Source: Streptomyces hokutonensis (GTDB lineage: Bacteria; Actinomycetota; Actinomycetes; Streptomycetales; Streptomycetaceae). Taken from it: a stretch of DNA of 64,000 nt. The stretch spans positions 1-64,000 of the forward strand of contig NZ_BARG01000054.1 in assembly GCF_000376565.1 (NCBI RefSeq), read 5' to 3'. This document shows positions 1-6,855 of the stretch, one piece after another (the stretch's first letter is position 1; each line of letters opens with the position of its first letter). The notes beneath the pieces are model-generated. The model did no database searches, was not told where the DNA came from, and saw only the letters and a program-made list of their open reading frames with translations. Both the position numbers and the translations under genes were made by a program.

Positions 1-35
1 ACCACGTACCGAGCGCACCCGGCCCCGAGCCCGCC

Positions 36-1280
36 CTACCTCTGGTACGGCAGCGGTTCGGTGACCCAGCCCGCCGTCAGGGCGAGACGCGATTCGCGGT
101 GGACGGCCAGGAAGCCGAAGGGGCGGTCGAAGCGGGCCGTGACGACCGTGGTCGTGCAGCGGAGGTCGGGCCGGGCACCGCCGGGGGCGGGCGCGATCGC
201 GGTCACCGCGCCCGCGCGGAAGCCGAGCGCGCCGAACTGTGCCACCGCCGACTGCTCGGCCTTCCCGACGGCCAGCGGGTCGGGGCTGATGCCGGGGAAG
301 TGGCCGTCGCCGGTGTCCATGGCCGTGGTGAGCCCGAACAGGCCGTGCTGGTCGAGGAGATCGTGCCGCGCGCTCATGTCGTACGCCACTGTCGTCACGG
401 ACAGCTCCGGCGGCTGCGGTGTGGCGCACCGCCGTTGCTCGATGCGCAGGCCCGGTCCCACGTCGCCGTACGGGAGTTGGCCGCTGGGTACCACGGTGAC
501 CTGGCGGGCCAGCGTGGCGACGCCCGTGCCGAGTACCTGGCCGGGGGTCATCCGCTGTTCGCCGAGCAGGAGATGGACGTCGATGCCGTTGTCGCCGGGG
601 ACCTTCAGCTCGGTGACGTAGCCGTGCGGGCCGTTCGTCACGCCGGCGCGGTCGAGGCGGACGCCGGTGCGGCGCAGGCCCACCAGCCGCCGCCCCTGCC
701 AGGGGCCGGCGTCGGGACTGAACGGCAACTCCTCGAAGGGGCGCGGCCATTCGGTGCGCAGCGCGAGCGCGCTCGCCAGCACCATGACCACGTCCGCGTC
801 CAGGGCGATCGGCATCCGCTCGATCAGCCCGTCCGTCCGCTCGGCCGCCCACGCGTCCAACGCCCGCTGCCCGGCCGGGAGATCGTCGGTGAACACCCCG
901 TGCGTGTCCGCCGGCAGCCCGGCCCGCCACTCCTCGCGCACGGCCAACTCGTGCCGGGTCCACAGGCCGAGGGCGGAGCGCAGCCCGGGCATCGAGCCCA
1001 TCGCGGCCAGCAACTCCCGTGCGGCGGGGGCGGCTTGGTCGGCGGGCAGGCCCACCGCGTCCGCGAGTTCAGCCCGCGCGGCGCCCCACGCCCCGTCGGC
1101 GAGGAGTGCGAGCAGCGGCCACACCCCGGCCGCCGAGAACACCGTGCCGCCGGTCGCCGTGTCCGCCCAGCGCGCCGTCAGCCGGTTCACCGCGTCGACG
1201 GTTCCCCCGACCGTCGTCCCCCCGACCGTCGTCCCCCCGACCGCCGTGCCCTGAACCGCCGTCCCCTGGACCGCTCCCAA
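36..1280 (-). CDS. serpin family protein (paralogue A)
   Basis: 414 residues, the usual serpin length. Serpin-fold landmarks are visible: TVFSAAGVWPLLALLADGA near the N-terminus, ALGLWT, a helical LASALALRTEW block, and the C-terminal strand pair DRPFGFLAVHRES...AGWVTEP. The hinge before the reactive loop reads GFRAGAVTAI instead of the EAGTEAAAAT type found in inhibitory serpins, so protease inhibition is doubtful. No signal peptide is seen, so it is probably cytoplasmic. The start is a TTG preceded by GGGGGCGGAA, the same leader that precedes the ATG of the neighbouring paralogue; an internal start cannot be excluded because the first 25 residues are a pentapeptide repeat. It lies 73 bp downstream of the second serpin gene and is probably co-transcribed with it. 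Confidence 0.8.
   Translation of the reverse strand: MGAVQGTAVQGTAVGGTTVGGTTVGGTVDAVNRLTARWADTATGGTVFSAAGVWPLLALLADGAWGAARAELADAVGLPADQAAPAARELLAAMGSMPGLRSALGLWTRHELAVREEWRAGLPADTHGVFTDDLPAGQRALDAWAAERTDGLIERMPIALDADVVMVLASALALRTEWPRPFEELPFSPDAGPWQGRRLVGLRRTGVRLDRAGVTNGPHGYVTELKVPGDNGIDVHLLLGEQRMTPGQVLGTGVATLARQVTVVPSGQLPYGDVGPGLRIEQRRCATPQPPELSVTTVAYDMSARHDLLDQHGLFGLTTAMDTGDGHFPGISPDPLAVGKAEQSAVAQFGALGFRAGAVTAIAPAPGGARPDLRCTTTVVTARFDRPFGFLAVHRESRLALTAGWVTEPLPYQR
1201..1275. repeat. five 15-bp tandem repeats at the 5' end of serpin A
   Basis: Five units of 15 bp (GTCCCCCCGACCGTC type) run head to tail. The first three differ by one base each; the last two are more diverged. Read on the minus strand in frame they encode pentapeptides of the GTxVx type between the start codon and the conserved serpin fold. 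A length change of whole units would keep the frame, so the site may vary between strains. Confidence 0.85.
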
Positions 1281-1353
1281 TTCCGCCCCCGTCAGTGCCG
1301 TAGCGCAAGATCGCGCACGGGAAGGCTATCGTCGCCGTTCCGGCGCCGGATGA

Positions 1354-2538
1354 TCAGCCCTGGTCCTCGGGGAACAGCTCGGGTTCGGTGACCCACCCCG
1401 CCGCCAGCACCAGCCGTGAGTGGCGGTGCAGGGCGAGGAAGGCGAAGGGGCGGTCGAAGCGGGCGGTGACGGTGGTGGTCACGTGGCGGAGGTCGGGCAG
1501 GCCGGCCGGGAAGGCGCTGACCGCCGTCACCGCCGCCGCGCGGAAGCCGAGCGCGCCGAACCTCGCCGTCGTGGCCTGCTCGGCCGACCCGATGGCCAGC
1601 GGGGAAGGGCTGATGCCGGAGAAGTGGCCGTGCGTGGAGTCCCGTGCCGTCGTGAGCCCGAACAGGCGGTGCAGGCGCAGCAGATCGTGCCGCGCGGTCA
1701 GGTCGTACGCCACCGTCGTCACGTCGAGGGTGGGCGGCCGGGGGCGGGTGGAGCGCGTCCTCTCCACCCGCAGCCCCGGTCCGGGGTCGCCGTAGGGGAG
1801 TCGGTCCCCGGGTACTACGGGATGACGGCGGTCCAGGATTCCCATGCCCGCGCCCAGCACCTGGGCGGGTGTCATCCGCTCCTCCCCGAGGAGGAGGTGG
1901 ACGTCGATCGCCGCGTCGCCCAGCACCTTCAGCTCGGTGACATGGCCGTCCGGTGTGTCCGCGACGCCGATCCGGTCCAGGAGGGCGGTCTCGCGGTGCA
2001 GGCCGAGCGGGACCCGGTCGCGCCAGTACGCGCTCTCCATCGGCACCTCGGTGAACGGCCGCAGCCACTCGGTGCGCAGGGCCAGCGCGCTCGCCAGCAC
2101 CAGCTCGGTGGCGTCCGTCAGCGCGAGCGGCATCTGCTCGATCAGCCCGCCGGTCCGCTTCGCCGCCCACGCGTCCAGGGCCGCGCGGTCGACCGCGAGG
2201 TTCCCGGTGAGCACTCCGTGCGCCTCGGCGGGCAGCCCCGCAGCCCATGCCTCGCGCAGCTCCACGGTCCGTTTCGTCCATAGCCCGAGTGCCGCGTCGA
2301 CACCGCGCATCGCCGCCAGCCCGGCCAGCAACTCCCGTGCGGCGGCGGCCGATTGGCCCGCGGGCAGCCCCACCGCGTCCGCGAGCTCCGCCCGCGCCGC
2401 GCCCTCGGCGCCGTCCGCGAGGAGGGCCAGCGGCGGCCACACCCCGGCCGCCGAGAACACCGTGCCCCCGCAGGCGGCCCCGGCCCAGCGCGCGGTGAGC
2501 GCGTTCACCGCCCGGACCGTCGTCTTAGAAACCCGCAT
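1354..2538 (-). CDS. serpin family protein (paralogue B)
   Basis: 394 residues, clearly related to the next gene over its whole length (NALTARWA, TVFSAAGVWPPLALLADGA, LASALALRTEWLRPF, FGLTTARD, DRPFAFLALHRHSRLVLAAGWVTEPE). The hinge region GFRAAAVTAV lacks the conserved glutamate of inhibitory serpins and the reactive loop looks short. Start chosen at the ATG following GGGGGCGGA; the longer frame upstream runs back into the 5' leader of the divergent gene and has no serpin similarity. With the downstream paralogue it forms a tandem duplication on the minus strand. Possible role: an intracellular protease inhibitor or a non-inhibitory serpin fold; the sequence does not decide this. Confidence 0.8.
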   Translation of the reverse strand: MRVSKTTVRAVNALTARWAGAACGGTVFSAAGVWPPLALLADGAEGAARAELADAVGLPAGQSAAAARELLAGLAAMRGVDAALGLWTKRTVELREAWAAGLPAEAHGVLTGNLAVDRAALDAWAAKRTGGLIEQMPLALTDATELVLASALALRTEWLRPFTEVPMESAYWRDRVPLGLHRETALLDRIGVADTPDGHVTELKVLGDAAIDVHLLLGEERMTPAQVLGAGMGILDRRHPVVPGDRLPYGDPGPGLRVERTRSTRPRPPTLDVTTVAYDLTARHDLLRLHRLFGLTTARDSTHGHFSGISPSPLAIGSAEQATTARFGALGFRAAAVTAVSAFPAGLPDLRHVTTTVTARFDRPFAFLALHRHSRLVLAAGWVTEPELFPEDQG

Positions 2539-2665
2539 TCCGCCCCCGGTCACCGCGTGCTTAACATGCGCGAGTCGTACGTCAGTTCCGCACCTGAAGA
2601 TCTCCGGCTCCGCAGTGAAGCCCGCCCGCCGAAGATCCCCCGCCTGAACCAGGAGCACGGTACCC

Positions 2666-3988
2666 GTGTCCATACCCCCGCCGCCGGACCCCGAAGGCCC
2701 CCAGGACCAGCCCCCGGGCCCGGCTCCTCTCCCCCAGGCGCCCGCCACCCCGTACAACCCGTACGCCCCGCCGCCGGAGGACACCCACGGGACGGCACAG
2801 CCCCAACCCCCTTACGGGGCACAGCCGCAGCCCCCGTACAACCCGTACACCCCGTACCCCCAAGGTCCCCCGCCCCCGTACGCCCCCTACGGGCCCCAGC
2901 CCTACCAGACCTGGTCCCAGGGCTACAGCCCGTACAACAACCCCGCGCCCCTGAACGGCATGTCCATCGCCGCCCTGGTGCTCGGCATCCTCTGCTGCAT
3001 ACCGGGCGTCGGTCTGGTCCTGGGGCTCATCGGACTGAACCAGACGAAGAAGCGGGGCGAGCGCGGCCGGGGCATGGCGGTGGCCGGCATCGTGCTCTCG
3101 TCGCTCGGGCTGGTGCTGTGGACGCTCGGGGTGGCCGGCGCGGCGACCGGCTTCTTCGACGACGTCGAGGTCGACGGGGGGAACAGTGCGAGCGCGTCCC
3201 CCGGGAAGGGCCAGTGCTTCGACGCGCCCAGCGGTTCGCTGGAGGGCACGGCGTACGACTTCGACGTGGTGTCCTGCGCGGGCGAGCACGACGGCGAGGT
3301 GTTCGCCGTGGTGCGGCTGAGCGGCGACTCGTACCCGGGGGACAAGAAGGTCACGGCCACCGCCGACGACAAGTGCTACGCGCTCCAGGACTCCTACGCG
3401 ATGGACGGCTGGGCCGTGCCCGACGACGTGGACATCTACTACGTCACCCCGACCGAGCAGAGCTGGAGCCTGGGCGACCGCGAGATCACCTGCGCGTTCG
3501 GCAACAAGGACGAGGAGGCGAGTCTGCCCGGCGGTTCGCTGCGCAACGACGCCACGACCCTCGACGCGGACCAGGTCGCGTATCTGAAGGCGGCCCACGT
3601 CCTCAACGCGGCGCTGGACTCGGCACCCGACGCGCAGTACGTCGAGGACGACCTGCCGGGGCACCGGGCCTGGGCGGGCCGGGTCTCGACCGCGCTCACC
3701 CGGCAGGCCGACCTGCTGGAAGCCCATCAGTGGCCGAGTGCCTCCGCGAAACCGGTCGCGGACCTGGTCAAGGACCTGCGGGTGGCGCAGAAGCAGTGGG
3801 CGAAGGCGGCCGGGGCCTCCGACGCCGACGAGTTCTACGGGTACTACGACAAGGGCGCCGAGCTCATCGACCCCCACCTGTCGGTCACCGCCCGCAAGGC
3901 TCTGGGGCTCGCCACGACCCCGCCGCCGTACGACGAGAGCGACAGCGGAGGGGACAGCGGGGGAGGCGATACCGGTCTGGAGGTGTGA
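2666..3988 (+). CDS. DUF4190 / septum-formation-like membrane protein
   Basis: 440 residues. Residues 1-95 are Pro/Tyr/Gln-rich and disordered (NPYAPPP, PPYNPYTPY). Two membrane segments follow, about 99-124 (MSIAALVLGILCC...) and 137-160, with the basic loop KKRGERGRG between them: the DUF4190 pattern. The remainder is outside the cell and carries four cysteines (GQCF, VSCAG, DKCYAL, ITCAFG) in a domain like the actinobacterial septum-formation domain (PF13845), where disulphides are likely. The tail is Gly/Ser/Asp-rich. The start is GTG at the first plausible site. It is transcribed away from the serpin pair, so 2539-2665 must hold both promoters. Function is unknown. Confidence 0.8.
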   Translation: MSIPPPPDPEGPQDQPPGPAPLPQAPATPYNPYAPPPEDTHGTAQPQPPYGAQPQPPYNPYTPYPQGPPPPYAPYGPQPYQTWSQGYSPYNNPAPLNGMSIAALVLGILCCIPGVGLVLGLIGLNQTKKRGERGRGMAVAGIVLSSLGLVLWTLGVAGAATGFFDDVEVDGGNSASASPGKGQCFDAPSGSLEGTAYDFDVVSCAGEHDGEVFAVVRLSGDSYPGDKKVTATADDKCYALQDSYAMDGWAVPDDVDIYYVTPTEQSWSLGDREITCAFGNKDEEASLPGGSLRNDATTLDADQVAYLKAAHVLNAALDSAPDAQYVEDDLPGHRAWAGRVSTALTRQADLLEAHQWPSASAKPVADLVKDLRVAQKQWAKAAGASDADEFYGYYDKGAELIDPHLSVTARKALGLATTPPPYDESDSGGDSGGGDTGLEV

Positions 3989-4043
3989 CGGCCTCTATAG
4001 CGGGGAGAAACTGCCTGGGTAAAGCCCACGCCGGGCACAAGTC

Positions 4044-4058
4044 ATCACATCGAGTGAT
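4044..4058. promoter_or_regulatory. inverted repeat upstream of the GntR gene (possible operator)
   Basis: ATCAC-N5-GTGAT, a perfect 5-bp inverted repeat, lies 78 bp before the GntR start in an otherwise gene-free 147-bp gap. Autoregulation through a palindrome is usual for GntR proteins, but this site is short and seen only once, so the call is tentative. Confidence 0.25.
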
Positions 4059-4135
4059 TCTCTGGCCTTTGCTTGCATGGCACAACCCACGGTTGCCAGG
4101 CTGTTGCTGTCTGTACAACCTGATGGGAGCGGCCA

Positions 4136-4888
4136 GTGACATTCGGTGAGCAGCCGGCGTATCTGCGCGTCGCGGGTGATCTCCGCAAGAAGATCGTCGA
4201 CGGCAGGCTGCCTCCGCACACCCGGCTGCCCTCGCAGGCCAGGATCCGCGAGGAGTACGGCGTCTCGGACACGGTCGCTCTCGAGGCGCGCAAGGTGCTG
4301 ATGGCCGAGGGGCTGGTCGAGGGCCGCTCCGGCTCGGGGACCTATGTGCGTGAGCGTCCGGTGCCGCGCCGTATCGCCCGCTCCGGGTTCCGGCCGCCCG
4401 CCGGCGCGACACCGTTCCGGCAGGAGCAGGCCGACGGCGAGGCGCGCGGCACCTGGGAGTCCAGCAGCGAGCAGACCGAGGCCGGCGGCGCGATCGCCGA
4501 GCGGCTCGGTCTCCAGGCCGGCGAGCGCGTGATGCGCACGAAGTACGTGTTCCGGGACGCCGGCGAGACGATGATGCTCTCCACGTCCTGGGAACCCCTC
4601 GCGGTGACCGGCCGTACGCCCGTGATGCTGCCCGAGGAGGGCCCGCTCGGCGGCATGGGGGTCGTCGAGCGGATGCGGGCCATCGACGTCGTCGTGGACA
4701 ACGTCACGGAGGAGGTCGGCGCCCGCCCTGGCCTCTCCGAGGAACTGCTCGCGCTGGGCGGTGTCCCCGGGCACGTGGTCCTGGTCATCCAGCGCACGTA
4801 CTACGCCTCGGGGCGCGCGGTGGAGACGGCCGACGTGGTGGTCCCGGCCGACCGCTACCGGATCGCCTACCACCTGCCCGTGAAGTGA
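4136..4888 (+). CDS. GntR-family transcriptional regulator, UTRA (HutC) type
   Basis: 250 residues. An N-terminal winged helix-turn-helix (about 5-75: LRKKIVDGRLPPHTRLPSQ, then a VSDTVALEARKVLMAEGLV helix pair and GSGTYV wing) is followed by a UTRA ligand-binding domain (about 95-245: a GERVMRTKYVFR strand, then TADVVVPADRYRIAYHLPV at the end). UTRA regulators bind small effectors such as sugars or amino acid derivatives; the ligand here is unknown. GTG start with GGGAG 7-8 bases upstream. It stands alone between unrelated genes. It is not DasR, judging by its different N-terminal region. Its last codons (PVK-stop) are repeated downstream (see the repeat entry). Confidence 0.9.
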   Translation: MTFGEQPAYLRVAGDLRKKIVDGRLPPHTRLPSQARIREEYGVSDTVALEARKVLMAEGLVEGRSGSGTYVRERPVPRRIARSGFRPPAGATPFRQEQADGEARGTWESSSEQTEAGGAIAERLGLQAGERVMRTKYVFRDAGETMMLSTSWEPLAVTGRTPVMLPEEGPLGGMGVVERMRAIDVVVDNVTEEVGARPGLSEELLALGGVPGHVVLVIQRTYYASGRAVETADVVVPADRYRIAYHLPVK

Positions 4889-4974
4889 ACGCCACCACCT
4901 TCCCGTGAAGTAATGCACCGACTTCCCGTGAAGTAGCGCGCCGAGTAGCGCGTTGGGTGCATTCCAGGTGAAGT
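4872..4974. repeat. four degenerate copies of the GntR gene's 3' end
   Basis: The motif CCCGTGAAGT followed by a stop triplet occurs at the true end of the GntR gene (core GTGAAGT at 4880-4886) and again with cores at 4905-4911, 4928-4934 and 4968-4974, so spacing is 25, 23 and 40 bp. The second copy matches the last 24 bases of the gene with one deletion and one or two changes. The third copy is a perfect palindrome, ACTTC-CCGT-GAAGT (4921-4934). Copies end in TGA, TAA, TAG and TAG. A fifth fragment, ACTTTCCCGG, follows near 4981. The rest of the gap to 5281 shows nothing else I can name beyond presumed promoter sequence for the next gene. Confidence 0.75.
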
Positions 4975-5281
4975 AGCGCAACTTTCCCGGCACTTGTCGC
5001 CGGAACCGGTCAATCCGCCCTGCCCTGGGGGCCGTTGGATTCCGGTCTTTCTCGCAGGTCGCTCACAGGAGCTGTAGCGTGCCTCCGACCGGATGCATCG
5101 AGGTGCGCCAACGGCGCGTTCGTTGTCGTGCGCCCCCTCCGTCATGGCTGGTTGCGTACCTCTTTGTGAAAAGCCGTATTCGCTGCGTGAAGGTTAGGCG
5201 TAGGCTCCGGCATATGCGGATTGCGGTTTCCTTATGGGGTGGGGCACGGCACGAACCGCGAGCGGGAAGCGGAGGGGCGCG

Positions 5282-5473
5282 ATGAACGACGGCACGATCA
5301 CTCTTCCCTGGCTCGTGATACGGCAGGACGACAACGGCAATCGCTACCGCGTGGGCAGGTACGCGACCCGCGCCGAGGCCCAGAAGATCGCGGACAGCCT
5401 CGACGACCGCAAGCACAAGCAGCTCTACTGGGTCGAGCGGATCGGGCAGAACGGGGACGCCACCCGCAACTGA
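5282..5473 (+). CDS. small SPOR-like protein
   Basis: 63 residues: MNDGTITLPWLVIRQDD..., then YRVGRYATRAEAQKIADSLD, which resembles the strand-helix core of a SPOR domain. No signal peptide or membrane segment is present, unlike typical cell-division SPOR proteins, so any peptidoglycan role is uncertain. ATG start with a strong GGAGGG 5-6 bases upstream; in-frame starts further upstream lack such a site. It sits 22 bp before the Nudix gene and is probably in the same transcript. Short proteins of this kind are common in Streptomyces but have no assigned function known to me. Confidence 0.7.
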   Translation: MNDGTITLPWLVIRQDDNGNRYRVGRYATRAEAQKIADSLDDRKHKQLYWVERIGQNGDATRN

Positions 5474-5495
5474 CGCACCCCGTAGGCTCCGGCGC

Positions 5496-5948
5496 ATGAC
5501 GACACGGATCGTGGTGGTCGGAGCCGCCCTGTTCGACGACGACCTCGACGGCGACTTCGGCGACGACGGTGACGGCCGCGGCGGCCTGCTGCTCGCCGCC
5601 CGCCGCAGCGCGCCCCCGGAGCTGGCCGGCCGCTGGGAACTCCCCGGCGGCAAGGTGGAGCCCGGCGAGCGCCCCGAGGCCGCGCTGGTGCGCGAACTCC
5701 GTGAGGAACTCGGTGTCGACGCCGAGACCGTCGCCCGCGTCCCGGGGGAGTGGCCGCTGAAGCCCCCGTACGTCCTCCAGGTCTGGACGGCCCGCCTGCT
5801 GCCCGGCTCGCCCCGCCCGCGCCCCCTGCAGGACCACGACGAGCTGCGCTGGCTCGCCCCCGCGGACATCTGGACCGTCGACTGGCTCGACCAGGACGTC
5901 CCCGCCGTACGGGAAACGCTGGCGCTGCTCGACGCCGGGGCGCGCTGA
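5496..5948 (+). CDS. Nudix hydrolase, MutT-like
   Basis: 150 residues. The Nudix box is complete at about 52-74 (GKVEPGERPEAALVRELREE then LG), including the REL-REE metal-binding glutamates, and is preceded by WELPGG as in the MutT/nucleotide-sanitising branch. Such enzymes hydrolyse nucleoside diphosphates linked to another group, for example oxidised dGTP. An acidic insert (DDDLDGDFGDDGDG, about 14-27) lies just after the first strand. It follows the SPOR-like gene by 22 bp. The exact substrate cannot be read from the sequence. Confidence 0.9.
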   Translation: MTTRIVVVGAALFDDDLDGDFGDDGDGRGGLLLAARRSAPPELAGRWELPGGKVEPGERPEAALVRELREELGVDAETVARVPGEWPLKPPYVLQVWTARLLPGSPRPRPLQDHDELRWLAPADIWTVDWLDQDVPAVRETLALLDAGAR

Positions 5949-6135
5949 ACCCGTCGTAGGCCCGGACGAGCCGGGTGTGCGGAACCCGCCGTAGTTCGTG
6001 GCGGACCGGCGCGCCGGATTCGTATGGGGCGCGAGGTGGTGGAGTGTGCCGGGGTCGGTGTACGCCGTTCGTGCCACAGTGCGCCCTCCGGGACGGTACC
6101 GGGCCCTTGATATCGGGTATGTGCCCATTAACCCC

Positions 6136-6579
6136 ATGAAATCGGACATGGGTGTGCTGGGCCGGCCCCGGGATGTGATCGGCTTGATCGACACCGAAGG
6201 CGACTGCGCCGAGTGGACCTTTCCCGCCGACCCCGGAGCCGTCCGCACCGCGCGCTCGGCCGTCCGCGGTCAGCTGCGCGACTGGGACCTCATCGCCCTC
6301 GCCGACATCGCCGCGCTGCTGGTCAGTGAGCTGGTGACCAACGCACTGCGGCACGCCACGGGCCCCATCGGCGTCCGCCTGGTCCGCCCCGCCCGCCCCG
6401 GCGGCGTCCTGCTCGTCGAGGTCTCCGACCCGCTCCCCGATCCGCCCCGCGAGCGCGTCGCCCGCCCCGAGGACGAGAGCGGACGCGGCCTCCAACTGGT
6501 CGCCGACGCCTGCGTCCGCTGGGGCACCCGGCCCGGGGAGACGGGCAAGACGGTGTGGTTCGAACTCGCGGTGCCGTGA
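6136..6579 (+). CDS. RsbW-like ATP-binding protein (HATPase_c_2)
   Basis: About 147 residues from the chosen ATG. It is a stand-alone GHKL ATPase domain of the anti-sigma-factor/serine-kinase type: N box LLVSELVTNALRHA, then VEVSDPLPDPP, ESGRGLQLV and GKTVWFEL. In this family the domain binds ATP and either phosphorylates an anti-anti-sigma factor or binds a sigma factor. The start is uncertain: the frame is open from 5998, a GTG lies at 6121, and no candidate has a strong ribosome-binding site. The domain is strikingly similar to the C-terminal domain of the next gene, 277 bp downstream, so the two probably arose by duplication and may act in one pathway. Confidence 0.8.
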   Translation: MKSDMGVLGRPRDVIGLIDTEGDCAEWTFPADPGAVRTARSAVRGQLRDWDLIALADIAALLVSELVTNALRHATGPIGVRLVRPARPGGVLLVEVSDPLPDPPRERVARPEDESGRGLQLVADACVRWGTRPGETGKTVWFELAVP

Positions 6580-6855
6580 TGGACCCCGCCCGGCGCGCGG
6601 GCGCACGCTCCTGTACGAACCGGACAGTGGTGTCCATCGATTGGTCAAGGCCTGTGACGGTTGTCGATCGGCGTGGTTCGACTGCGTGTCCGCTGGTTAG
6701 AAGACTGGGAGTGTTGTCGCGGGCAGGTCCGAAATGCATCGGGATTGTCCTGTGATCGTGAACACCGTGTTGTGGGGCGCCGTAGTGCTGGATACTGCGG
6801 GCAGCCGCCCCCGGTGACCGGTGCCGGACGCGGTGAGCTGGAGGGGACGGTTCGC

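Noticed and set aside
4136..4974. GntR gene with repeats as an integrative-element regulator and attachment site
   Set aside because: No integrase, replication or transfer genes lie nearby, so a present-day integrated element is not supported; past insertion remains only a hypothesis.
4867..5145. 92-codon minus-strand frame across the GntR 3' repeats
   Set aside because: Repeated FTGR/TSREG words are reverse readings of the DNA repeats; no start signal.
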